NCBI RefSeq assembly: GCF_003024195.1
Contig: NZ_KZ679049.1
Span: 169,731 to 206,492 of the forward strand
DNA length: 36,762 bases
From: Streptomyces dioscori
GTDB lineage: Bacteria > Actinomycetota > Actinomycetes > Streptomycetales > Streptomycetaceae
Direction: 5' to 3'
Program-made: the position numbers and the translations under genes
Shown here: piece after piece, positions 22,759-29,851 of the stretch
Numbering within the stretch: the stretch's first letter is position 1
Layout of the letters: each line of letters begins with the position of its first letter
The notes under the pieces: generated by a model
What the model saw: the letters and a program-made list of their open reading frames with translations, nothing else
Databases searched by the model: none
What the model was told of the DNA's origin: nothing

Positions 22759-24047
22759 CAGGTGGCGAGGGCGGTCTTCGCCTCGGAGAAGAACTGCTTG
22801 ACCGCGTCGGAGACCTTGGTCTTGCCCGTCGACATGTCACCGGCGACCCGCAGGAACGCGGCTTCCACGGTGTCGGCGCCCGCCGGGTGCGGCGTGATCG
22901 TGCCGAGCAGTCCGGCCTCGGCGACGTCCGCCTCGTACTTCGCGATCGCCTGGTTGGGGGCGTCGGTCGGCTTGTACGCGTCGAACTGCTCGGTGGTGGA
23001 GAGGAGGCCGCGGTCGTAGCCCATGATCTTGCCGACCTCGGGGTCGTGCACCATGAAGGAGATGAACTGGGCGACTTCCTTCGGGTGCTTGGTCCGCGCG
23101 AAACCGCTCAGCATGAGCGAGCCGAGGTACTGGCCGGTCTCCTTGCCGTCGGTCGTGGGGATCGGCGCCAGGCCGTAGCTGCTGTCTCCCTCCGTGGCGT
23201 AGCGCACGGTGAAGTTGTCCCAGGTGAACTCGGACGCGGCGTCACCGGAGGCCAGCGCGGACTTGGGCTTGAGCTGCTCGACCTTCTTCGGGTCGGTGAC
23301 GATTCCGGCCTTCACGCGGTTGTAGCCGTCCTGCCACCACTCCGTCAGATCGGTCTCCTCGAAGCCGAGTCCGTCCTCGGTGAAGAACGCCTTGCCGTTC
23401 TGGCGCAGAAAGAGGTCGTAGAGATACATGATGCCGAAGTAGCCGCTGTCCCCCGGCACCTTCTGGGTGTCGTGGATCTTCTTGAGCGCGGCGAAGTACT
23501 CGTCCCAGGTCCAGCCCTGTTCGGCCTTCACGCCGGCGGCCTTGAAGACTTTCTCGTCGATGACGAGTGACATGGTGTTGGAGCCGACGGGTACGCCGAG
23601 GAGTTTCCCGTCGATCTCGCCGACCTTCTCGACTCCGGCGCGGAAGTTCTTGAGGTCCAGATTTCCCGCGTCCACTTGCGACTTGAGGTCGAGCAGAACG
23701 CTTCTCTTGTCGTACTTCCGCAGGAATGCGACCGCGTTCTGGAATACGTCCGGCGGATTTCCGCCCGCGGCCTGGGTCTGGAACTTCTCCCAAAAGGCAA
23801 CGTAATCCTGGAAGTCCGTCTTCACCTTGATCTTCGGGTACTTCTTCTCGAAGAGCTTGATGGACTGGTTGATGCGTTTGGCGCGCTCCTCGGCGCCCCA
23901 CCAGGCGAAGCGGATCTCGACCGTGCCGTCGCCCGATCCGCCGCCGTCTCCCCCACAGCCCGTGGTCGCCGCCAGCCCCGCCGCCGCGAGCGACGCCCCG
24001 GCCGCCTTGAGGACCGTCCGCCTCTCGACACTCCCGTTTATCCCCAC
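22758..24047 (-). CDS. Extracellular sugar-binding lipoprotein of an ABC transporter
   Basis: A solute-binding protein of 429 residues (family 1 type) that captures sugar outside the cell and delivers it to the two permeases. The signal region ERRTVLKAAGASLAAAGLA carries a twin-arginine-like motif and ends at TTGC, placing the lipidated Cys at 31. Thr at -3 is less usual than Leu. The mature part starts with a Gly/Ser/Asp linker, then VEIRFAWWGAEERAKRIN and DYVAFWEKFQTQAAGGNPPDV, typical of this family. I chose GTG 24047 because AGGAGG stands 7 nt upstream; the frame remains open to 24071. It is the first gene of the operon, behind a strong promoter and operator. The oligogalacturonate/rhamnogalacturonan ligand is inferred from the lyase. 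Confidence 0.9.
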   Translation of the reverse strand: MGINGSVERRTVLKAAGASLAAAGLAATTGCGGDGGGSGDGTVEIRFAWWGAEERAKRINQSIKLFEKKYPKIKVKTDFQDYVAFWEKFQTQAAGGNPPDVFQNAVAFLRKYDKRSVLLDLKSQVDAGNLDLKNFRAGVEKVGEIDGKLLGVPVGSNTMSLVIDEKVFKAAGVKAEQGWTWDEYFAALKKIHDTQKVPGDSGYFGIMYLYDLFLRQNGKAFFTEDGLGFEETDLTEWWQDGYNRVKAGIVTDPKKVEQLKPKSALASGDAASEFTWDNFTVRYATEGDSSYGLAPIPTTDGKETGQYLGSLMLSGFARTKHPKEVAQFISFMVHDPEVGKIMGYDRGLLSTTEQFDAYKPTDAPNQAIAKYEADVAEAGLLGTITPHPAGADTVEAAFLRVAGDMSTGKTKVSDAVKQFFSEAKTALAT

Positions 24048-24093
24048 AGTCGGGCCTCCTCGCGACGTCACTGTCCGCTGCCATGAATCGTTT

Positions 24094-24111
24094 CAAGTAA
24101 GCGCTTGCTGG
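24094..24111. promoter_or_regulatory. LacI-type operator of the sugar operon
   Basis: CAAGTAAGCGCTTGCTGG is an imperfect palindrome around AAGCGCTT, the core recognised by LacI/GalR-family repressors. It begins 3 bp downstream of the -10 box, covering the expected transcription start, the ideal place for repression. No LacI-family gene is in the window, so the regulator must lie elsewhere. Confidence 0.65.
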
Positions 24112-24114
24112 CAC

Positions 24115-24143
24115 AAGGTACGGAGGCCCTTCGCGGCCGTCAA
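24115..24143 (-). promoter_or_regulatory. Promoter of the rhamnogalacturonan-type operon
   Basis: On the minus strand TTGACG (24138-24143), a 17-bp spacer and TACCTT (24115-24120) form a good vegetative promoter about 70 bp before the binding-protein start. The LacI-type operator sits immediately downstream. Confidence 0.75.
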
Positions 24144-24271
24144 TGATTCGGACAGGAATTGATGTGAACCGGCTCACGAACGCGCCGACGTGAACTGGGG
24201 CGAATTGACTGCGGAGTTGGGGGACTCCGCAGGTAGAGCGGGGTGGGTCGGGTGGTCGAACGGGAATGTGA

Positions 24272-24312
24272 GGGGGTGGGATTGGGGGGGGCGGGGGGCT
24301 GAAAGGGAGGGG
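24272..24312 (+). other. G-quadruplex candidate
   Basis: Six runs of three or more G lie within 41 bases, at 24272-24276, 24278-24280, 24284-24291, 24293-24298, 24305-24307 and 24309-24312. The first four have loops of only 1, 3 and 1 nt, the most stable class of quadruplex motif. It lies about 130-170 bp upstream of the sugar-operon promoter. Confidence 0.6.
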
Positions 24313-24500
24313 TGCCCTGCCGGGGGGGCGCCCTGCTTGTGGGTGCTCCCTGGCGGGGGCGCTTCCTGCCAGGGAGGGTGCAGCACTGCCTGGGGGCGTT
24401 CCTGCCTGAGGGGGTGCACCGCCTGGGATGCCCTGGGGGGGTGCCCCTGTCGGGGAGGGTGCACCGCCAGGAGGTGCCCTTCGGGGGGGCGCGATACCTC
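24311..24500. repeat. Degenerate G-run/C-run repeats
   Basis: Variants of GGGGGYGCnnCCYGC recur about every 18-20 bp (for example gggggcgcttcctgcc, gggggcgttcctgcct, gggggtgcaccgcctg and gggtgcccctgtcg). They resemble the units at 16861-16980. Weaker copies continue to about 24690. The function is unknown. Confidence 0.55.
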
Positions 24501-24920
24501 TCCGCTCGACCGCCCTCCGGGGGCGACCTTTCGAGAGGCGCCGCGTCCGGGGGCGGGCTCACCCGTGAGGCGCCTTTCGCAGGGAGGGTTCTGCGGGGGC
24601 GCTCCGTCGAGGGCTTCCGAGGGGCGGCCGCCTTACGCGGGAGCTGCCACCCGGGGCGGGCCGGGGCGCCTGAGGTGACCTGGAGCGACCGGGTCGCGAT
24701 GCCTCTTCGACGCCGCGGCTCCGAGCCGCTCCAGGGGGTCGCATGCCCCTGTGAGGCGGCTCCGGACGAGCTCCTCGCATCCCGCGAGGGCCGGGGGCCG
24801 GGGGCGCGACCGAAAGCCGGGGACCACTGGACGCACGTCAACGCCGACCGCGAAGTGCTGCGGCCCCGCTGCGGCTGCGGCTGAACGTCCGGTGGTCGGA
24901 GGTGATGCCGTCCGGAACGG

Positions 24921-24969
24921 CGATAGGCGGTTTGGGTCCACGGAACTCGTGGACCCAAACCGCCTATCG
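24921..24969. terminator. Perfect 22-bp inverted repeat beside tRNA-Val
   Basis: The left arm (24921-24942, CGATAGGCGGTTTGG then GTCCACG) and the right arm (24948-24969) are exact reverse complements around a 5-nt loop, GAACT. It starts 4 bp beyond the 3' end of the tRNA on the minus strand. It could terminate the tRNA transcript, though no T-tract follows and the stem is much longer than needed. Confidence 0.6.
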
Positions 24970-24973
24970 GTTG

Positions 24974-25045
24974 TGGGCGATACTGGGATCGAACCAGTGA
25001 CCTCTTCGGTGTGAACGAAGCGCTCTCCCGCTGAGCTAATCGCCC
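24974..25045 (-). tRNA. tRNA-Val(CAC), second copy
   Basis: A 72-nt cloverleaf starting GGGCGATTAGCTCAGC and ending ATCGCCC plus A. The anticodon loop is TTCACAC (anticodon CAC) and the T loop TTCGATC. It differs from the copy at 13658-13729 only in the D loop (one base) and the T loop (one base). A TAATCT box at 25059-25064 (minus strand) is a likely -10. CCA is not encoded. Confidence 0.95.
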
Positions 25046-25115
25046 GGGCGCAGGAAGAAGATTACCCCATGTCAGGGCGTGCATCCGACCGGCCCGGAAG
25101 AGCGTGAACCGCCCG

Positions 25116-25550
25116 CTACTCCTTGATGTTCCACGGCATCTCGATGCCGAACTTCCACACGTACACCCCGACCAGTGCGGCGATGATCACCAGCCCGATG
25201 GTCGTCAGGATGATGTTGCGGCGCCGGACCTTCGGGTCGAGAGCTTTCTGTGTGGCCTCGGTGACTTTCCGTTTCGTCCAGCGGAGGACCAGCTGCGCCC
25301 AGACGAACTCCGTCGCCCAGATCGCCATACCGCCGAAGATCACCAGCCAGCCCGGGCCGGGCAGCGGCAGCATGATCACGCCGGCTACGACGACCGCGAG
25401 GCCTACTACGAACACGCCCACCTGCCAGCTCAGGTGCAGCATGCGGCGTGCCTTGATGAATTGCGGCGCACGGGATCCGAGCGCCGGCTCAGTCGTGGTT
25501 TCGTCGGCCGCCACGGCGGCCTCCCCCGTTCGGTCACTCCCCGTATTCAT
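25116..25550 (-). CDS. PGPGW-motif transmembrane protein (TIGR02611 type)
   Basis: A 144-residue membrane protein with helices near 48-65, 66-85 and 113-132. The signature LPLPGPGWLVIFGGMAIW (about 65-82) identifies the actinobacterial PGPGW/TIGR02611 family, whose function is unknown. A charged loop (RWTKRKVTEATQKALDPKVRRRN) follows. I chose the ATG at 25550 (MNTGSDRTGEAA); the frame is open further, but upstream sequence is the divergent ssgB control region. No strong ribosome-binding site precedes it. Confidence 0.82.
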   Translation of the reverse strand: MNTGSDRTGEAAVAADETTTEPALGSRAPQFIKARRMLHLSWQVGVFVVGLAVVVAGVIMLPLPGPGWLVIFGGMAIWATEFVWAQLVLRWTKRKVTEATQKALDPKVRRRNIILTTIGLVIIAALVGVYVWKFGIEMPWNIKE

Positions 25551-25656
25551 ACGGCCAAACCCTACCGGACGGAAACCGGTCACCGGAATGGTCGTAGTAC
25601 GCGAACGAGGACTCCGCCGTATGAGGTACCTAAAGACACGCAAAACACTCAGAGGG

Positions 25657-25680
25657 GTTTACAACGGCACCGTAGGTGGC
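25657..25680 (+). promoter_or_regulatory. Possible sigma-H-type promoter of ssgB
   Basis: GTTT (25657-25660) and, 14 bp later, GGTGGC (25675-25680) resemble the GTTT-N14-GGGTAY pattern of SigB/SigH-type sigma factors. ssgB in S. coelicolor is known to depend on sigma-H. The -10 match is imperfect. Confidence 0.35.
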
Positions 25681-25741
25681 ATGTCGATTTCGCCGACGTG
25701 CGAATCCCCGAGCGCACACTGAGCGAAAGGCCCTGGCGCTT

Positions 25742-26155
25742 ATGAACACCACGGTCAGCTGCGAGCTGCACCTGCGCCTCGTTGTGTCGAGCGAGTCCTC
25801 TCTGCCTGTCCCCGCAGGCCTGCGGTACGACACGGCCGATCCCTACGCCGTGCACGCCACCTTCCACACCGGAGCGGAGGAGACTGTCGAGTGGGTGTTC
25901 GCCCGCGACCTTCTCGCCGAGGGCCTGCACCGGCCCACCGGTACCGGCGACGTCCGAGTCTGGCCGTCCCGCAGTCACGGTCAGGGCGTCGTGTGCATCG
26001 CCCTGAGCTCTCCGGAGGGCGAAGCTCTGCTGGAGGCCCCTGCGCGGGCCCTGGAGTCGTTCCTGAAGCGCACCGACGCCGCCGTGCCTCCCGGCACGGA
26101 ACACCGGCACTTCGATCTCGATACGGAGCTCTCACACATCCTGGCCGAAAGCTAG
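25742..26155 (+). CDS. ssgB: Sporulation-specific cell division activator SsgB
   Basis: A 137-residue SsgA-like protein. The sequence (MNTTVSCELHLRLVVSSESS through DTELSHILAES) matches what I remember of SsgB, one of the most conserved proteins of streptomycetes. SsgB marks future division sites in aerial hyphae and, with SsgA, recruits FtsZ to start sporulation septation. It is a cytoplasmic beta-barrel protein acting at the membrane-associated divisome. GAAAGG lies 11 nt before the ATG. It is divergent from the PGPGW gene; a possible sigma-H promoter lies about 65 bp upstream. A repeat-bearing intergenic region follows. Confidence 0.96.
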   Translation: MNTTVSCELHLRLVVSSESSLPVPAGLRYDTADPYAVHATFHTGAEETVEWVFARDLLAEGLHRPTGTGDVRVWPSRSHGQGVVCIALSSPEGEALLEAPARALESFLKRTDAAVPPGTEHRHFDLDTELSHILAES

Positions 26156-26375
26156 GACGAGCCTTCGTACCAAGCCGCCCGGCGCCGTCCACTCGGGGAG
26201 ACGGCTCGGGCTCAGACAACCGCATATGGATGACATGGGCGCCGTCTCCGCGTTGGCCGCGGGGGCGGCGCCTGTGCGGTGGGGTTGGGCGGGCGCCCTT
26301 GTTGCGACTGCGTGGGGCTGGGTGGGCTGGGTGGAAGTGTCTGTTCGTTGGCGAGTGCGGGCCCTTGAACCGAGT

Positions 26376-26484
26376 GCGCCGTTCCCCGCACCCCTCGGTG
26401 GGCGGGGGTGCACGACGTATGCGCCCTGACCGCCGGACCTGGCTGAGCGCGCCGTTCCCCGCGCCCCTCGGTGGGCGGGGGTGC
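26376..26484 (+). repeat. Two-copy 73-bp tandem repeat with hairpins
   Basis: Repeat cores at 26376-26395 and 26449-26468 are 73 bp apart. Each runs into a hairpin: GCACCCC/GGGGTGC (26388-26411) and GCGCCCC/GGGGTGC (26461-26484). The third stem pair is A-T in the first and G-T in the second. The stretch 26156-26591 between ssgB and the CGNR gene holds no gene I can support; the open frames over it are Trp/Ala-rich shadows. Confidence 0.85.
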
Positions 26485-26591
26485 ACGTCGTCTGGATCGC
26501 GGGGTCGGGGCGAGGTCGCTTCGGGCGGGAGCCGCTAGCATCGGCCAGCATCGGCGGGCGGTTGCCCGACCTTCAGGCCAGGGAGCGAAAC

Positions 26592-27149
26592 GTGCTGATC
26601 ACCCACGACACCCGGTGCGCCCTCGACACCGTGGTCGATCTGGTGAACACCGCACCGGAGGACGACACCCCGGACGGACTCGCGAACCTCGCGGCGCTGC
26701 TCGACTTCGTGCGAAAACACAACATGAGCGATGTCGGCACCCTGTCCGAGCTCGACCTCTCCGCGGTGCGCCGGATCCGGGGGCGCTTCGCCGCGGTCTT
26801 CGCCGCCCCCGACGCCCGTACCGCCGCCTCGCTCATCAACGAACTGGTCGCCGCCGCCGGCACCACCCCGCGGCTCACGAACCACGACGGCTACGACTGG
26901 CATGTGCACTACTTCGCGCCCGGCGCGTCCGTCGCCGACCATCTCGCCGCGGACTGCGGCATGGCGCTGGCGTTCTTCGTGGTGGCCGGAGAAGAGGAGC
27001 GGCTGCGCCGCTGTGAGGCACCGGACTGCCGCCACGCCTTCGTCGACCTCTCCCGCAACCGCTCCCGTCGCTACTGCGACAGCCGCACCTGCGGAAACCG
27101 CCTGCATGTGGCCGCCTACCGGGCACGGCGCAAGGAAGCGGCAGGCTGA
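26592..27149 (+). CDS. CGNR zinc-finger (ABATE-type) protein
   Basis: A 185-residue protein. The C-terminal zinc knuckle has CEAPDC, then CDSRTCGNRLHVAAYRAR, which contains the defining CGNR motif, and is followed by a basic tail likely to contact nucleic acid. The N-terminal 130 residues match the stress-induced ABATE-like domain (CALDTVVDLVNTAP, then helices, then HVHYFAPGASVADHLAADCG). Such proteins are presumed transcription regulators. The start is GTG 26592 with AGGGAG 7 nt upstream; longer frames run into the repeat region. A TAGCAT box at 26536-26541 could be its -10. It is followed by a hairpin facing a convergent microprotein gene. Confidence 0.85.
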   Translation: MLITHDTRCALDTVVDLVNTAPEDDTPDGLANLAALLDFVRKHNMSDVGTLSELDLSAVRRIRGRFAAVFAAPDARTAASLINELVAAAGTTPRLTNHDGYDWHVHYFAPGASVADHLAADCGMALAFFVVAGEEERLRRCEAPDCRHAFVDLSRNRSRRYCDSRTCGNRLHVAAYRARRKEAAG

Positions 27150-27182
27150 CGGAGTCCTCAGCGGGTGACGCCGGGGACTCCG
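27150..27182. terminator. Hairpin between CGNR gene and convergent small gene
   Basis: CGGAGTCC (27150-27157) pairs with GGACTCCG (27175-27182) across a 17-nt loop. It begins at the CGNR stop codon and ends 8 bp before the stop of the minus-strand microprotein, so it probably ends both transcripts. Confidence 0.55.
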
Positions 27183-27190
27183 CGTACGGC

Positions 27191-27343
27191 TCAGAGCAGC
27201 AGCAGATCGTGCAGCGAAGCCATGAGCAGCAAACAGCCGATCACCGCAAGGAAGATCATCAGCGGTGGCTGAGAAAGCGCGAAGAGACAACCCCGCCGTT
27301 CCTCGGGAGGAACAACGGTGTCGCTCTGGGTTGTGTCCAGCAT
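27191..27343 (-). CDS. 50-residue single-span membrane protein
   Basis: A short minus-strand frame with protein-like design: a polar N-terminus (MLDTTQSDTVVPPEERRG), then SQPPLMIFLAVIGCLLLMAS as one transmembrane helix, and the end LHDLLLL. The change from charged, Pro-containing leader to hydrophobic helix, with basic residues just before the helix, is unlike the Arg/Pro/Ala translation of shadow frames in this GC-rich DNA. The gene fills an otherwise empty gap and ends beside a bidirectional hairpin. The start is the ATG at 27343 with only GCGAG directly before it. The function is unknown; a small membrane regulator is possible. Confidence 0.6.
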   Translation of the reverse strand: MLDTTQSDTVVPPEERRGCLFALSQPPLMIFLAVIGCLLLMASLHDLLLL

Positions 27344-27620
27344 CTCGCCGCGATGATGACGCAGCCGGGACGCCCTACGCGATCAACACGCCCGGATTAT
27401 GGGGGAGTTAGCCGAAATCCGTGACACGGTGTTCCACGATCTGGGATAGGCGGGTGCGAGCGGTCGTGGAGGGCCACCGCGGAGGGCGGCTGCGGAGCGT
27501 GGCCGGGTGCTCATCCAGTTCTCCGGCTATCCAGGTCTCTCCGGCTCTCAGGTCCTTCTGGGGCTCCGGCTCTCCCGCTCTCTGCGGTGGATCAGACGTT
27601 TCTCGCGTGCCGCTGATTCT

Positions 27621-28067
27621 TCATATGCCGTGCTTTTTCAGGATGGCCTCGATGTCGCTGAAGTCCTCCCCCGCCGCGGCCTTGCGTGGCTTGCTCTCGG
27701 GACGGGCCGCGGGGCGGGCCGCCGCCGGGCCCAGCGAGGGAGCCGAGGCCGCCGGAGCCACCGCCTCGCGCTGCGCGGCCCTGGCCGCCCTGCGCTCCTT
27801 GCGGGTGCCGCCCGAACGCCGCTCCACCGCGCGCGTGGTCATGAACAGCAGCCAGGCCGCCCCGAGCACGCCGAAACCGGCCCAGGCCGTCGGGCTGAAG
27901 GCCGTGTCGGCCGCCCATTCGACGACCCCGGTCATCACCAGACCGAGCGGCACCAGCGAATACGCGGCAAGGCGGGCCGCCGTCAGGAAACGCTTGCGGT
28001 ACGCGGTGACCGCGGCGATGCCCAGGCCTGCCGCGGCCACGGCGGAACAGACGGTCTCGGCAATCAT
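27621..28067 (-). CDS. Small membrane protein with a conserved-looking C-terminal motif
   Basis: A 148-residue protein with four hydrophobic segments in the first 80 residues (about 1-20, 30-50, 57-78 with gaps), then a basic, Ala/Pro-rich linker (RKERRAARAAQREAV and following). It ends in the acidic-amphipathic segment EDFSDIEAILKKHGI. I do not recognise the family, though this architecture is familiar from Streptomyces. The end motif may be a docking peptide. GGAGG stands 5 nt before the ATG, a strong site. Confidence 0.8.
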   Translation of the reverse strand: MIAETVCSAVAAAGLGIAAVTAYRKRFLTAARLAAYSLVPLGLVMTGVVEWAADTAFSPTAWAGFGVLGAAWLLFMTTRAVERRSGGTRKERRAARAAQREAVAPAASAPSLGPAAARPAARPESKPRKAAAGEDFSDIEAILKKHGI

Positions 28068-28195
28068 CCGGTCCTCCAGGCAGGGCGGGCGGGTCGGTCA
28101 GGGGCACTTCGTCCCTTCCATCCTGCACCGCCGCACGCCCGGTATGCCATGGTCCGGGGAGACCTCAGGGACATCTCCGGGTCGGGTCCTCCTGA

Positions 28196-28277
28196 GGTGC
28201 CGGTCCAGGTGCCGGTCCAGGTGGCCTGCCCGGTGGCCTGCCCGGTGATCGGTCCAGGTGGCCGGTCCAGGTACCGG
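28196..28277. repeat. 12-13-bp imperfect minisatellite
   Basis: Alternating units of the types GTGCCGGTCCAG and GTGGCCTGCCCG repeat about seven times in the 275-bp divergent gap between the small membrane protein and the DsbA-like gene. It lies 65 to 150 bp before the DsbA-like start. No other structure is seen in the gap. Confidence 0.75.
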
Positions 28278-28342
28278 CCGGACCCGGGGCCGCCCGGAGG
28301 TCCCGGTTGGGACGCGCGGGCCCCGGCTGGGAGACTGGCCCC

Positions 28343-28867
28343 ATGAGCGACTCCTCCCCCGCCCGCCCCGCCGTCCCCGTCCTGGACATCTGGTGCGAAC
28401 TGCAGTGCCCGGACTGCCGCAGTGCCCTCGACGACCTGCGCGCGCTGCGTGCCCGCTACGGCGACCGGCTGGAGCTGCGGCTGCGGCACTTCCCGCTGGA
28501 GAAGCACAAGCACGCGTTCGCGGCGGCCCAGGCCGCCGAGGAGGCCGCGGAACAGGGCAAGGCCTGGCCGTACGTCGAGGCGGTGCTGGAGCGGGTGTCG
28601 GAGCTGGACCGCGACGGGGAGGCGGTCCTCCTCGATGTGGCCCGCGGGCTCGGCCTGGACGTCGAGGAGTTCGACACGGCCCTCATCGACGGCCGGCACA
28701 TCCTGATCGTCGACGCCGACCAGGCCGAGGGCAAGGCCATCGGCGTGACCGGCACGCCGACGTACGTCATCGACGGCGAGCGCCTCGACGGCGGCATGAG
28801 CCAGGACGGGCTGCGCGAGCGCGTCGAGGAGATCGTGGACCGGCTGCTGGCCGGGCAGGACGCCTGA
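28343..28867 (+). CDS. DsbA-family thioredoxin-fold protein
   Basis: A 174-residue protein with the DsbA layout: first strand VLDIWCELQCPDC with a CPDC redox pair (Cys22, Cys25), a helical insert (HAFAAAQAAEEAAEQG and following), then the cis-Pro loop GVTGTPTYVIDG. The family includes disulfide oxidoreductases and FrnE-like proteins. No signal peptide is visible, so it probably acts in the cytoplasm, where it may serve in stress-related thiol exchange (inference). GGGAG lies 10 nt before the ATG. It converges on the GNAT gene with a 32-bp gap and no clear hairpin. Confidence 0.88.
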   Translation: MSDSSPARPAVPVLDIWCELQCPDCRSALDDLRALRARYGDRLELRLRHFPLEKHKHAFAAAQAAEEAAEQGKAWPYVEAVLERVSELDRDGEAVLLDVARGLGLDVEEFDTALIDGRHILIVDADQAEGKAIGVTGTPTYVIDGERLDGGMSQDGLRERVEEIVDRLLAGQDA

Positions 28868-28899
28868 CGACCACCGCCCGTACAGCCTTCAGAAACGCC

Positions 28900-29724
28900 C
28901 TAGAGCAGGTCCTTGTACAAGTGGTACGTCGTCGTCTCGTAGCCGAGTGACTCGTAGAGCCGCTCGGCCGGGGTGTTGCCCGCGAAGACGTTGAGGCGGA
29001 CACCGGCGCGTCCGGCTGCGCCCGCCCGCGCCTCCGCCAGCAGCATCAGCGAGCGGCCGTGTCCCCTGCCCCGGTGTCTCTCGTCGGCGTCGACGCGGTA
29101 GACGAACGCCCAGCCGTCACGCGCCGCCACCCACAGCACGCCCACCGGAGTTCCGTCGTGCTCCAGGACGTCGAGGTCCGTGCCCGCGCTGCCGAGCCCG
29201 TCCGGCAGCAAGGCCGCGTTGTCCCGGTCCGCCTTGTCGCGGGCCTCGGCCTCCGGTACCCCGCGGGCGATCCACTCCTGGGCGTAGGCCTCCTTGGCCC
29301 GTACCACCCAGGAGTCGAACTCGGCCTCCGTCATGGGGCGCCCCCGGCTGCCTGCCGGGAGTTCGGGCGCGGTCGCGCCGAGCCGCTTCTCCAGCGCGCG
29401 GTTGCGGACCACGTAACCGAGGGCCGTGGCGAGTCGCAGGGCCCGTGCCGCGCCGGCGGGTACCGACACCTCGATCCGCCGGCAGCCCCAGCCGCGCGCC
29501 ACCTCCTCCGCGGCGAGCGCGGCCACGGTGCCCCGGCCGCGCCCCCGGTCCGGCTCCTCGATGCCCAGTTCGCGGAGCCGGGCGACGGGCGGGCCGGAAC
29601 CGGGGTCGGTGGTGAGATGTATCGCGCCCACGGGACGGCTGTTCACACACACCGTGTAGTGGCGGGAGAGCGCCCCGTCGGCGTCGCGCTGAAGCGGCTC
29701 GGTCGGCCGCAGGGTGGTGGTCAT
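28900..29724 (-). CDS. Tandem GNAT acetyltransferase protein
   Basis: A 274-residue protein with two GNAT-like halves. The first (about 20-125) has RGRGRGTVAALAAEEVARGWGCRRIEV as an acetyl-CoA loop. The second (about 140-274) has VYRVDADERHRGRGHGRSLMLLAE and ends NTPAERLYESLGYE, the classic C-terminal motif of GNATs. The second domain looks catalytically complete; the first may be a degenerate copy. The substrate is unknown. The ATG at 29724 has no ribosome-binding site, but TACAAC lies about 7 nt upstream, so a leaderless mRNA is likely. Longer frames give an Arg/Thr-rich leader and were rejected. Confidence 0.85.
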   Translation of the reverse strand: MTTTLRPTEPLQRDADGALSRHYTVCVNSRPVGAIHLTTDPGSGPPVARLRELGIEEPDRGRGRGTVAALAAEEVARGWGCRRIEVSVPAGAARALRLATALGYVVRNRALEKRLGATAPELPAGSRGRPMTEAEFDSWVVRAKEAYAQEWIARGVPEAEARDKADRDNAALLPDGLGSAGTDLDVLEHDGTPVGVLWVAARDGWAFVYRVDADERHRGRGHGRSLMLLAEARAGAAGRAGVRLNVFAGNTPAERLYESLGYETTTYHLYKDLL

Positions 29725-29851
29725 CAGGGGTGTTGTACCCGTCCGGACACCCTCACGCCATCGAGTTCGGCGGGTGGTTCCGGTGAATGACCGCGTGCGG
29801 CCGACAGGGACCAAGTCGACGGCCGCCACAGCAACCGTCCCGAGGAACGGC

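Larger units (their letters stand above)
24144..24920. other. Gene-free G-rich intergenic region
   Basis: I find no convincing gene here; long frames on the minus strand are Pro/Arg/Gly-rich with no recognisable domain. It holds a 7-bp hairpin GCGGAGT-N6-ACTCCGC (24211-24230), a dense G-tract block (24272-24312) and decaying G-run/C-run repeats from about 24311 to 24690. The plus strand is strongly purine-rich in the first half. Confidence 0.6.

Noticed and set aside
13658..25045. Calling the tRNA-bracketed segment a proven genomic island
   Set aside because: There is no integrase, relaxase or composition break, so it is reported only as a hypothesis.
24140..25084. A 314-codon minus-strand frame upstream of the sugar operon
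   Set aside because: It crosses a tRNA gene, the 22-bp palindrome and the promoter, and encodes only Pro/Arg/Gly-rich repeats. It is a by-product of GC-rich repeats.
26226..26429. A 67-codon plus-strand frame between ssgB and the CGNR gene
   Set aside because: It runs into the repeat core, is Trp/Ala/Gly-biased and has no ribosome-binding site.
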